DNA of 64,000 bases from an uncultured Oscillospiraceae bacterium. GTDB taxonomy: Bacteria > Bacillota > Clostridia > Oscillospirales > Oscillospiraceae. The position numbers and the translations under genes were made by a program. Under the pieces are notes generated by a model that was not told the DNA's origin, did not search any database, and saw only the letters and a list, made by a program, of their open reading frames with translations. Position 1 is the first letter of the stretch; each line of letters starts with the position of its first letter. Below are positions 43,176 through 50,978 of the stretch, piece after piece. The DNA lies in NCBI GenBank assembly GCA_910588495.1, contig CAJUPU010000007.1, forward strand, positions 1-64,000, read 5' to 3'.

Positions 43176-43831
43176 GGCAGCTTCTCCAGCCGGTAGCCGA
43201 TCCGGGGCAGGGTGACCAGGCGGTCGGCCAGCTCCAGCTTCTGGCGCAGGCGCTGCACGTGGATGTCCACGGTGCGGCTCTCCCCGGCGAACTCATAGCC
43301 CCACACCATGGCCAGCAGCTTCTCCCGGCCCAGGGCCAGGTTCTGGTTCTGCAAAAACACCCGTAGCAGCTCGAACTCCTTGGGGGACAGGGGGACCGCC
43401 TCCCCCCGGAGGGTGACGGTGTGGCTGTCCAGGTCCTGCCGGATGGGGCCGTAGCGCAAAAGGGCCTGCCCCCGGCCCCGGCGGCGGAGCACCACCTCGA
43501 TCCGGGCCAGCAGCTCCAGCGGCTCGAAGGGCTTGGCGATGTAGTCCTCCGCCCCCAGCCGCAGCCCCCGGACCTTGTCCTCCACCTGCTGCATGGCGGA
43601 CAGGAAGATCACCGGCACCGCCTGGGCGTTCAGCCGCTCCATGACGGAAAAGCCGTCCAGCCCGGGCAGCAGCACGTCCAGCAGCACCAGGTCGAAGCGG
43701 CCGCTCTCGATGGACTCCACCGCCTGGGCCCCGTCGGGGCACCAGCTGCCGGTGTGGCCCCCCAGGGTGAGGGTGGCGTCGATCATCCGGGCGATGTTCT
43801 CCTCGTCCTCCACGATGAGGATATGGGCCAT
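43172..43831 (-). CDS. OmpR-family response regulator
   Basis: A 219-residue regulator. The receiver has Asp9-Glu10, the phospho-acceptor Asp52 in LVLLDVLLPG and Lys102 in YIAKPF. The winged-helix domain (about 125-219) has LSPKEFELLRVFLQNQNLAL and SRTVDIHVQRLRQKL. It is the first gene of the operon. A direct-repeat site of the type such regulators bind lies 90 nt upstream, with a copy before the C39 gene, so it probably controls both. Confidence 0.94.
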   Translation of the reverse strand: MAHILIVEDEENIARMIDATLTLGGHTGSWCPDGAQAVESIESGRFDLVLLDVLLPGLDGFSVMERLNAQAVPVIFLSAMQQVEDKVRGLRLGAEDYIAKPFEPLELLARIEVVLRRRGRGQALLRYGPIRQDLDSHTVTLRGEAVPLSPKEFELLRVFLQNQNLALGREKLLAMVWGYEFAGESRTVDIHVQRLRQKLELADRLVTLPRIGYRLEKLP

Positions 43832-43920
43832 GGGGATCCCTCCTTGTGGTCATATGCCATAGGCGCCCGCCGCGCTGCCCGCGGTGGACGCCTATATCCT
43901 ATCATCCCGCCGGTATCGAT

Positions 43921-43953
43921 GTCAGCAAGAGATCGTATCGATCTTGTAAAGAT
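43921..43953 (-). promoter_or_regulatory. Three-hexamer direct-repeat site upstream of the regulator operon
   Basis: Minus strand TTTACA, GATACG and TTGCTG at 11-bp spacing; near-identical to the site at 40722-40754. It lies 90 nt before the regulator start and just after the stop of the aldo/keto reductase gene. A weak -10 (TATAGG or TAGGAT) follows 20-27 nt downstream, as expected for an activated promoter. Confidence 0.6.
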
Positions 43954-43956
43954 GGG

Positions 43957-45108
43957 TCACCGGGAGAACAGCGCCGCCGTCTGCGCCATCCGCCGGACCA
44001 CCTCCACCCCGAAGGGGCACCGGCTCTCGCAGGCCCCGCAGCCCACGCACTCCCCGGCGTGGTGGTCCAGGGCCAGATAGTGGGCCCGCACCGAGGCGGG
44101 GACCTGGGCCTGCATGGAGGCCAGGTCGTAGTACTTGTTGACCATGGCGATGTCGATATGGGCGGGACAGGGCTTGCAGTGGCCGCAATAGGTGCACTCC
44201 CCCCGGCCGAAGGTGTGCTTCGGGGCGCTGGAGAGCACCCCCGCGTAGTCCTTTTCCTCCTCCGGCGCCGTCTCATAGGCCGCGGCCTGGTCCACATGCT
44301 CCGGGGTGTCGTACCCCGCCATCACCGCCGCCACCCCGGGCCGGGTGAGGCAGTAGTGCAGGCACTGCACCGGCGTCAGCGCCACCCCGAAGGGGGAGCG
44401 CCGCTCGTCGAACAGCCGCCCCCCGGCATAGGGCTTCATCACGGTGATGCCCACGTCCCGGGCCTCGCACAGCCGGTAGAGCTCCGCCCTCTGGGGGTCG
44501 ATGCCCCCCAGGTCCGCCCGGTAGTTGTCCCAGTCGAAATAGGTGTCCAGGTCGTCGGTGGCGGGGTGCATGTCGAAGGCGGGGTTGACGCTGAACAAGA
44601 TCATCTCCACCAGGCCGCCCTCCACCGCCTTTCTGGCCATGGCCGGGTTGTGGGTGCTCATGCCGATGTGCCGGATGGCGCCCTGAGCCCTCAGCCCCTC
44701 CACATAGTCCAGGTACGGCCCGGCCATGGCCGCGTCCCAGTCGGCCTGGGTGTCCACGAAATGGATCATGCCCAGATCGATGTAGTCCGTTTGGAGCCGG
44801 GCCAGCAGGTCCTCGAAAGCCGCGCGGCATTTGTCCACATCCCGGGTGCGGACATACTGCCCGTCCTGCCAGGTGGAGCCGATGTGCCCCTGGATGTACC
44901 AGCGCTCCCGCCGCCCGGCCAGGGCCTGTCCCAGGCTGTCCCGCACCCTGGGGTCGGACATCCAGCAGTCCAGGATGTTCATCCCGTGTCCCTCGGCCCG
45001 GTCCAGCACCGCCCTGCACTCCTCCGGGCTGTGGCGCTCCATCCACTCCGCGCCGAAGCCGATCTCGCTGACCATCAGGCCCGTCTTTCCCAATCTGCGG
45101 TATCTCAT
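43957..45108 (-). CDS. Aldo/keto reductase with C-terminal 4Fe-4S domain
   Basis: A 383-residue oxidoreductase. Residues 1 to about 270 are an aldo/keto reductase barrel (RRLGKTGLMVSEIGFGAEWM, DYIDLGMIHF with the usual His, IRHIGMSTHNPAMA, GITVMKPYAGG). The C-terminal part carries two ferredoxin-like clusters (CTYCGHCKPCP and CVGCGACESRCP), as in anaerobe-type reductases annotated with a 4Fe-4S domain. The substrate is unknown. Start: ATG at 45108 after GGAGG; the frame extends 30 nt further without a site. Confidence 0.9.
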   Translation of the reverse strand: MRYRRLGKTGLMVSEIGFGAEWMERHSPEECRAVLDRAEGHGMNILDCWMSDPRVRDSLGQALAGRRERWYIQGHIGSTWQDGQYVRTRDVDKCRAAFEDLLARLQTDYIDLGMIHFVDTQADWDAAMAGPYLDYVEGLRAQGAIRHIGMSTHNPAMARKAVEGGLVEMILFSVNPAFDMHPATDDLDTYFDWDNYRADLGGIDPQRAELYRLCEARDVGITVMKPYAGGRLFDERRSPFGVALTPVQCLHYCLTRPGVAAVMAGYDTPEHVDQAAAYETAPEEEKDYAGVLSSAPKHTFGRGECTYCGHCKPCPAHIDIAMVNKYYDLASMQAQVPASVRAHYLALDHHAGECVGCGACESRCPFGVEVVRRMAQTAALFSR

Positions 45109-45193
45109 GATGCACCTCCTGCGTTTTTTCATCCGCACCGACTATACCATAACGGCCGGGAAATGTCCAGCGGGCGCGGGAGCCTCCAGTTTT

Positions 45194-45228
45194 CGGCATA
45201 TGCCGGAAAAATAGTTGACATATGCCGG
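45194..45228. promoter_or_regulatory. CATATGCCGG repeats: candidate operator
   Basis: The palindrome CGGCATATGCCG (45194-45205), flanked by T- and A-runs, is followed 22 bp later by a second CATATGCCGG (45219-45228) that overlaps the -35 box of the DUF134 gene. Two helical turns separate the copies. It is a good candidate for autoregulation. Confidence 0.55.
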
Positions 45229-45242
45229 GATCGTGGTATGAT
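45215..45242 (+). promoter_or_regulatory. Sigma-A promoter of the DUF134-NifX gene
   Basis: TTGACA (45215-45220), 16-nt spacer, TATGAT (45237-45242). Confidence 0.75.
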
Positions 45243-45278
45243 GGACCTGTCATCCTGTGTCGAAAGGAGGGCCCGGCC

Positions 45279-46034
45279 GTGTCCAGACCAAAAAAGTGCA
45301 GGAGGGTGTGTCACTTTCCGGACACCCTGGAATTCGCCCCCGCCGATGGCCGCTCCCAGGCCCCGCCGGTGGTGCTGACGGTGGACGAGTACGAGACTGT
45401 CCGCCTGATCGACCGGGAGGGGCTGTCCCAGGAGCAGTGCAGCCGCCGGATGGGGGTGGCCCGGACCACCGTCCAGCAGATCTACGCCGGGGCCAGGGAG
45501 AAGCTGGCCCGGTTTTTGGTGGACGGCCTTCCCCTGCGGATCGAGGGGGGCGACTTCCGGCTGTGCGGCGGCGAGGGACAGGAGTGCGGCGGCTGCTTCA
45601 AGCGGCGCTATCATCAACAATACGCAAGAGCGAAAGGAGAACACATCATGCGGATCGCGGTGACTTACGAGGACGGCCAGATCTTTCAGCATTTCGGCCA
45701 CACCCAGCAGTTCAAGCTCTATGACGTGGAGGAGGGAAAGATCGTCTCCTCCCAGGTGGTGGACACCAACGGCAGCGGCCACGGAGCGCTGGCGGGGGTG
45801 CTGGGCGCGCTGAACGCCGACGCGCTGATCTGCGGCGGCATCGGCGGCGCACAGGCGGCGCTGGCGGCGGCGGGCATCCGGCTGTACGGCGGGGTGTCCG
45901 GCAGCGCCGACCAGGCGGCCCAGGCCCTGGCGGCCGGTGCGCTGGACTACGACCCCCAGGTCAAATGCAGCCACCACGGGGAGCACCATCATGAGGGGAG
46001 CTGCGGCCACCACGGCTGCGGGGGCGGGTGCTGA
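45279..46034 (+). CDS. DUF134 regulator fused to a NifX/NifB-type domain
   Basis: A 251-residue protein. Residues 1-95 are a DUF134 domain with a sigma-70-r4-like helix-turn-helix (LSQEQCSRRMGVARTTVQQI). Residues 124 to about 225 are a dinitrogenase iron-molybdenum cofactor (NifX/NifB-C) domain (MRIAVTYEDGQIFQHFGHTQ, GGIGGAQAALAAAGIRLYGG). The tail is His/Cys-rich (HHGEHHHEGSCGHHGC) and probably binds metal. The join contains a perfect AAAGGAG (45633-45639) eight nt before an in-frame ATG at 45648, so a separate 128-residue NifX-like product is possible. Start: GTG with AAAGGAGG eight nt upstream. No nitrogenase genes are nearby. Confidence 0.85.
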   Translation: MSRPKKCRRVCHFPDTLEFAPADGRSQAPPVVLTVDEYETVRLIDREGLSQEQCSRRMGVARTTVQQIYAGAREKLARFLVDGLPLRIEGGDFRLCGGEGQECGGCFKRRYHQQYARAKGEHIMRIAVTYEDGQIFQHFGHTQQFKLYDVEEGKIVSSQVVDTNGSGHGALAGVLGALNADALICGGIGGAQAALAAAGIRLYGGVSGSADQAAQALAAGALDYDPQVKCSHHGEHHHEGSCGHHGCGGGC

Positions 46035-46084
46035 ACGGCCCGCCCTGGACCGGCCCCTGGCCAACTGCCGCAGAGAACGGTCCG

Positions 46085-46130
46085 TCCGTCAAAAAAAGTC
46101 TGCCTAGCTGGGCAGACTTTTTTTGACGGA
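46085..46130. terminator. Bidirectional terminator
   Basis: Twenty-bp perfect arms with A7 and T7 runs built into the stem and a 6-nt loop, between the DUF134-NifX gene and the SLH protein gene. Confidence 0.92.
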
Positions 46131-46134
46131 TCTA

Positions 46135-48612
46135 TCAGGAGATCAGATCCAGCCGGGGCACCAGCAGCGCTTTGTCCAGCGGATAGACCTCCACCAGCAG
46201 CTTGGCGATGGCCGCCCGGTCGATGTTGGCCCCGGGCTCCAAATAGCCGTTGCTCCCCCCCACGATGCCCAGGCCCACCAGGGTCTGGACGTGGGGCGAG
46301 GCCCAGTCGCTCACGGAGGAGGCGTCGGGGAAGGCGGACAGGTCGGCGCTCTGGGACGCCGCCAGCACCCGGCCCAGGAAGGTCATGGTCTCCTCCCGGG
46401 TGACGTAGCTGTCCACGTCGGCGTACAGCTTGCCGTCCCGCTCGCTGCCCTTGAGCACCCCCAGGGTGTACATGGCCTGGACATAGAGCTGGGCCCAGTT
46501 GGGGATAGAGGTATTGTCGGCGAAGGGGGTCTCCACCGTGTAATAGGCGGTCTCGTCCACCCCCAGCACCCGGGTGAGGAAGGCCAGCAGCTCCGCCCGG
46601 GTCAGGGGGTTGTCGGGCAGGTAGACGGCGGTGCCGTCCTCCTGGCCGTAGCCGGTGGTCAGGCCCAGCTGGTACATCTGGACGATGTAGTCCTCGCTCC
46701 AGTGGCCGGAGATGTCGGTGAAGGGGACCTCGCTGCTCACCGTCACGGGGATGGTGACGGACCGGCCGCCGGCGGACACGGTGACGCTGCCCTGGGCGGA
46801 GCGCCTGCCCGCGGTGAAGCGCCCGGCGGCGTCGATGGTCCCCACCGCCTCATCGGCAGTCCAGGTCAGGTCCTCCTCCCCCATGGCCACCGACAGGTTC
46901 CACCAGGAGCCCTTGGCGGTCAGGTCCACCCCGTCTCCCGGCTCCAGGTTCAGCGCGGTGACCCGAGCACCGTTGTCCTTCCGGATCACGGTGAGGGCGG
47001 ACAGCTCATCCACCACCTCCACCGTCAGAGCGCCGGTCTGGCCCGCGGAGATGGTGTAGGTGCCGGGGGTGGCCCCGGCGGTGTACACGCCGCCCACCAC
47101 CGAGCCGCCGGTGGCGGTGAGATCCACATAGGTCTGGCCGGTGGGCCGTCCGGCGCTGTCATACCCTCCGGCGGTGACGGGGAGCTTGGAGCCCGCCAGC
47201 ACCACCCGCTGCTGGGCGGTGACGTAGGCGCCGGGGGTGAGGATGTCCGCCCCGGCCGGGCTCACCAGGGCGATGGTGTTGTTGATCTTCCGCCCGGCGG
47301 TGGAGGGCTGGTTCACCACCGAGAAGCCGGTGCTGCCCGGCAGGGTGGCCCCCAGGGTGGTGGAGCCGCCGCCGTCCAGGGCCACGGCGGACACGCAGCC
47401 CAGCTCCTGGAGGCGCTCGGCCACCTGGGCGTAGGTGGCCCCCACGGAATAGCCGCTCTGGCGGCCGTCGATGGTGTAGAAGATGGCGGTGCCGTCCGCC
47501 TTCACCCCCACGGCGGTGTAGGGATTGGGGGTGGCGGGCAGGCCGGACACGATCTGGCCGTTTCTCAGCAGGGAGTACATGCCGCTGACGCCGTAGGCGG
47601 CGTTATTCCACTGCTCCCCGGCCCCGCCGATGGTCAGGGTGACCCGGCTGCCCGCCTGCATCCCCCGCAGGGCGGCCAGCAGCTCCGGGTTGCCGCGGTC
47701 CTCGCCGTAGAGCATATAGCAGCCCTCGGGAATATTGCCGTCGAAGGCGGCGCCCTCCTGGGCGGTGTCGGTGACGGACACCACCTCAAAGGCATATGTA
47801 CCGCTCAGCTTCAGGCCCTCCGGGCTCAGGGGCCGCAGGATGGCGGACACGCTGGTCCCGTGGCTGGACACCCGGGAGGAGAAGTCCTTGTTGTAGAGGT
47901 ACAGCCCGCCCAGGTGATTGGCGTTGCGGTAGGCGTTGAAGCCGGCCACGGGGAAGGTGCGCTCCACGGTGACCGGCACCGGGTCGGGAGTTGGGATGGG
48001 CGCCGGGTCCAGGCTCCCGGGGTCGGAGGTGGCGGAGGGATCCGGGGACACCGCAGGGTCCTGCCCCGGTCCAGGGGTGGCGGCGGGGTCGGGCTGGGGA
48101 TCGGGATAGACATATTCCACCGCCGTCCAGGAGGCGGACATGGAGGGCCTGCTCTCGTCGATGAACACCTTGCCGTCGTTGGTGAAGCCCAGCAGGACGT
48201 AATTCTCCACGTCCAGGGAGCGCAGCACCCCGTCGGTCATCAGCATCCCCACGATGGTGCCGTCGGTGTTGAAAAAGCCGCCGTTGACGGCCGCGGCCAC
48301 CCGCAGGCCCTGGCTCTCCAGCTGGGCGGCGGCGGACTGCACCGTGTTGGTGCTGGCCACGTATGTACCGCTGAACACCACCGGCTTCACGGTGGAGTTG
48401 GGAGAATAGGTCACATAGTGCTCGGTGCGCAGATCGCTCTTGGAGGCCGACCACAGGCTCTGGGCGGTGAGCTCCGTGCCCGTGCCCAGCGGAGTGGTCT
48501 GGGCCGACAGCTCGGTGCCCAGGGCGTAGGACGCCAGAGCGGGCTGGGCCAGGGAGAGGGCCAGCGCGGCGGTCAGGGCCAGCGCGGCGCACCGTTTTTT
48601 GATGTTTTTCAT
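46135..48612 (-). CDS. SLH-anchored phosphodiester glycosidase (NAGPA-like)
   Basis: An 825-residue surface protein. Signal peptide at about 1-27. A NAGPA-type phosphodiester glycosidase domain is split by a Pro/Asp-rich insert (about 175-212): VAAAVNGGFFNTDGTIVGML before it, and VGVKADGTAIFYTIDGRQSG, ECVSAVALDGGGSTT-type and INNTIALVSP blocks after it. A bacterial Ig-like region (about 455-630) precedes three SLH repeats (FTDISGHWSEDYIVQMYQLG, FADNTSIPNWAQLYVQAMYT, FPDASSVSDWASPHVQTLVG), which bind secondary cell-wall polymer. It probably acts on cell-surface or host glycans. Confidence 0.9.
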   Translation of the reverse strand: MKNIKKRCAALALTAALALSLAQPALASYALGTELSAQTTPLGTGTELTAQSLWSASKSDLRTEHYVTYSPNSTVKPVVFSGTYVASTNTVQSAAAQLESQGLRVAAAVNGGFFNTDGTIVGMLMTDGVLRSLDVENYVLLGFTNDGKVFIDESRPSMSASWTAVEYVYPDPQPDPAATPGPGQDPAVSPDPSATSDPGSLDPAPIPTPDPVPVTVERTFPVAGFNAYRNANHLGGLYLYNKDFSSRVSSHGTSVSAILRPLSPEGLKLSGTYAFEVVSVTDTAQEGAAFDGNIPEGCYMLYGEDRGNPELLAALRGMQAGSRVTLTIGGAGEQWNNAAYGVSGMYSLLRNGQIVSGLPATPNPYTAVGVKADGTAIFYTIDGRQSGYSVGATYAQVAERLQELGCVSAVALDGGGSTTLGATLPGSTGFSVVNQPSTAGRKINNTIALVSPAGADILTPGAYVTAQQRVVLAGSKLPVTAGGYDSAGRPTGQTYVDLTATGGSVVGGVYTAGATPGTYTISAGQTGALTVEVVDELSALTVIRKDNGARVTALNLEPGDGVDLTAKGSWWNLSVAMGEEDLTWTADEAVGTIDAAGRFTAGRRSAQGSVTVSAGGRSVTIPVTVSSEVPFTDISGHWSEDYIVQMYQLGLTTGYGQEDGTAVYLPDNPLTRAELLAFLTRVLGVDETAYYTVETPFADNTSIPNWAQLYVQAMYTLGVLKGSERDGKLYADVDSYVTREETMTFLGRVLAASQSADLSAFPDASSVSDWASPHVQTLVGLGIVGGSNGYLEPGANIDRAAIAKLLVEVYPLDKALLVPRLDLIS

Positions 48613-48760
48613 AGGTCCCTCCTGTTGTCGCGTGGGGGACGGCGTCCCCCGGGGTTTCCGGCGTAAAAAAGCAGATTATATGGTATCACAGATACTTCCA
48701 TTTGTAAACGGAATATATTGGGAGCGCAGGGGACGGCAAAGGGACGGCCAAAGCCGCCCC

Positions 48761-49969
48761 TCACCCTTGCTCCTTTTTGGGCAGGCGCCCGCCCCGGATC
48801 AGCTCCAGGGTGTCCGCCAGGGTCTCCACCTCCTGCACCTCCATCAGCTCGCCGATCAGCCGGTTGGATAGCAGGAAGCCCTCCGGGGTAAAATGCCACC
48901 GGCGGCCCGTCCGCGCCGCCCAGCCCTTCTGCTCGAATTCGGACAGCTTGGCCGCGATGGGGTCGAAGTTCATATAGTACTCCCGGCGGTACTCCCACTC
49001 CTCGATGCCGTGGGTGGTGCGCAGCCGGAGCATGAGGTATTCGTTGCCCCGCTCCCGGCGGGGGATCTCGTCCATCTCGTCCACCAGCCTGCCGTCCCCC
49101 GTCGCCCCCCGGATGTAGCTCTCCAGGTCCCGGACGAAGGAGTAGCGGCAGCCGCCGAAGTCGGAGTGAGCCGCCGCCCCCAGCCCCACATAGGGCCGCC
49201 CCATCCAGTACTTCAGGTTGTGGCGGGACTGGCATCCCGTTTTGGAGAAGTTGGAGATCTCATACTGCTCGAAGCCCGCCTGGGCCAGCCGGCGCACCGT
49301 CCAGAGATAGCGCTGGGCCTGCTCGTCGTCATCGGGGAGCCCCTCCCCCTCCGCCACCCGCCGGGCCAGGGGGGTGCCCTCCTCCACCGTCAGGCCGTAG
49401 CAGGACAGGTGCTCCGGCTCCAGGGCCAGCGCCGCCTCCACCGATGTGCGCCAGCTCCGGTCCGTCTGGCCGGGCAGGCCGTAGATCAGATCCAGGTTCA
49501 GGTTGCGGATCTTGGCGTTCCGGGCGGCTTTCACGGCCTGCTCCACCTGCTTGAAGGTGTGGGGACGGTGGACAGCGGCCAGTTCCCTGTCGCAGGCGGA
49601 CTGCATCCCCATGGACAGCCGGTTCACCCCCGCCCGGCGCAGCCGCCTGAGCATCTTCTCGTCCACGCTGTCCGGGTTGGCCTCCAGGGTGAACTCCACG
49701 TCTTTCGACAGGGTGAAGCGCTTCTTCACCGCGCCGATCAGCTCGAGCAGCCGCTTCTCCCCGTACCAGGTGGGGGTGCCGCCGCCGATGTAGACGCTGT
49801 TCACCACCTGCTTCTTGGCCCGGGGGGCGGTGTCCAGGATCTGCTGGAGCAGCGCCCTCTGGTAGTCGTCCATCCGGTCATCCTGACCCGCCAGAGAATA
49901 AAAATCGCAGTAGTCGCATTTGCTCCGGCAGAACGGGATGTGCAGATACAGGCCCAACGAGTTTTCCAT
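48761..49969 (-). CDS. hemW: Radical SAM protein HemW
   Basis: A 402-residue member of the HemW family (formerly called oxygen-independent coproporphyrinogen III oxidase-like), which binds haem and is thought to act as a haem chaperone. The radical-SAM motif is HIPFCRSKCDYCDF (Cys14, Cys18, Cys21), with the extra Cys typical of the group. Also present are VNSVYIGGGTPTWYG, EANPDSVDEKMLRRLRRAGV and the C-terminal HemN-type domain (about 300-402). Start: ATG at 49969, because the longer frame has no ribosome-binding site. Confidence 0.92.
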   Translation of the reverse strand: MENSLGLYLHIPFCRSKCDYCDFYSLAGQDDRMDDYQRALLQQILDTAPRAKKQVVNSVYIGGGTPTWYGEKRLLELIGAVKKRFTLSKDVEFTLEANPDSVDEKMLRRLRRAGVNRLSMGMQSACDRELAAVHRPHTFKQVEQAVKAARNAKIRNLNLDLIYGLPGQTDRSWRTSVEAALALEPEHLSCYGLTVEEGTPLARRVAEGEGLPDDDEQAQRYLWTVRRLAQAGFEQYEISNFSKTGCQSRHNLKYWMGRPYVGLGAAAHSDFGGCRYSFVRDLESYIRGATGDGRLVDEMDEIPRRERGNEYLMLRLRTTHGIEEWEYRREYYMNFDPIAAKLSEFEQKGWAARTGRRWHFTPEGFLLSNRLIGELMEVQEVETLADTLELIRGGRLPKKEQG

Positions 49970-50025
49970 GGTCGTCCCCCTCAAGGGCGGCGCCGGGCGG
50001 CGCGTTTCCCTCAATATCAAGAGGT

Positions 50026-50054
50026 ATTATACTCCGTTTTCCCGCAAGATTCAA
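50026..50054 (-). promoter_or_regulatory. Sigma-A promoter of hemW
   Basis: Minus strand: TTGAAT (50054-50049), 17-nt spacer, TATAAT (50031-50026). Confidence 0.7.
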
Positions 50055-50093
50055 TCCCCCTTGTTTCGACGGGAAGAAAAGTAATTTTTTGCT

Positions 50094-50159
50094 AATATGA
50101 TTTTAATAATCATATTCCATAGTTCCGATATTGACATCTCGGGCCAGACGTATTATACT
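50094..50159 (+). promoter_or_regulatory. Promoter and upstream palindrome of the hemolysin-III gene
   Basis: TTGACA (50131-50136), 17-nt spacer, TATACT (50154-50159). An AT-rich inverted repeat, AATATGATT / AATCATATT (50094-50102 and 50108-50116), lies 14 bp upstream of the -35 and could be an operator or UP-like element. Confidence 0.75.
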
Positions 50160-50185
50160 AACAGGTAAGAAAGGCGGTGTTCTGA

Positions 50186-50911
50186 ATGGAGCAGGCATTA
50201 TATCGCGATCCCTATGACCATCTCTCCCCGCGCAGGGCGCGTCCGGTGGAAAAGGGACGGGACCCATACGACGGTCTGCGGCCCTGGTCGGCCATCACCC
50301 ATGGCGTGGGGGCAGCGCTGGGGATGGCCGCCACCGTGGCGCTGGTGATGGGGGCGGCTCGGCTGGGCGATGTGTGGAAGATCGTTTCCTTCGCCGTCTA
50401 CGGCCTGTCCATGGTGGGGCTGTATACCGCGTCCACCCTCTATCACTGCGTCAACACCACCGTCAACGGCCGGGTGGCCCTGCGCAAGGTGGACCACACC
50501 TCGATCTATTTCCTCATCGCCGGGTCCTACACCCCGGTCTGTCTCACCGCCCTGCGGGGGGGCTGGGGCTGGTCGCTGTTCGGCGTGATCTGGGCGCTGG
50601 CCATCGCCGGGCTGGTGATGAGTCTCACCTGGATCGACTGTCCCCGGGTGGTCACCTCCACCATCTATATCGCCATGGGCTGGCTGGCCATCTTCGCCAT
50701 CTACCCGCTGTGGCAGGTGCTGGGGCTGCGGGGGGTGGCCTGGCTGCTGGCGGGAGGCGTGCTGTACACCGTGGGCGGCGTGCTCTACGCCCTGAAGTGG
50801 CCGGGGCGGGACAATCCCCGGTTCGGGTGCCACGAGGTGTTCCACGTGTTCATCCTGCTGGGCTCCATCGCCCATTTCGTTATGATGTATCGGGTGCTGT
50901 TGCCGCTGTGA
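50186..50911 (+). CDS. Hemolysin III / YqfA family membrane protein
   Basis: A 241-residue seven-helix membrane protein of the PAQR-like hemolysin III family. The conserved metal-site residues are visible: ITHGVGAALG, then STLYHCVNTT (Ser, His), KVDHTSIYFLIAGSYTPVCL (Asp, His) and the C-terminal GCHEVFHVFILLGSIAHF (two His). The first 30 residues are hydrophilic. The function of bacterial members is unclear; haemolytic activity should not be assumed. Transcribed alone, from a near-consensus promoter to a strong terminator. Confidence 0.9.
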   Translation: MEQALYRDPYDHLSPRRARPVEKGRDPYDGLRPWSAITHGVGAALGMAATVALVMGAARLGDVWKIVSFAVYGLSMVGLYTASTLYHCVNTTVNGRVALRKVDHTSIYFLIAGSYTPVCLTALRGGWGWSLFGVIWALAIAGLVMSLTWIDCPRVVTSTIYIAMGWLAIFAIYPLWQVLGLRGVAWLLAGGVLYTVGGVLYALKWPGRDNPRFGCHEVFHVFILLGSIAHFVMMYRVLLPL

Positions 50912-50931
50912 CCCGCTCTCCCTTGAACAGA

Positions 50932-50969
50932 AGAGCCCCGCCCAGGTTTGTTGGCCCGGGCGGGGCTCT
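50932..50969. terminator. Bidirectional terminator
   Basis: AGAGCCCCGCCC / GGGCGGGGCTCT stem between the hemolysin-III gene and the TrmB-GNAT gene. Confidence 0.75.
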
Positions 50970-50978
50970 CGCGGCTCG

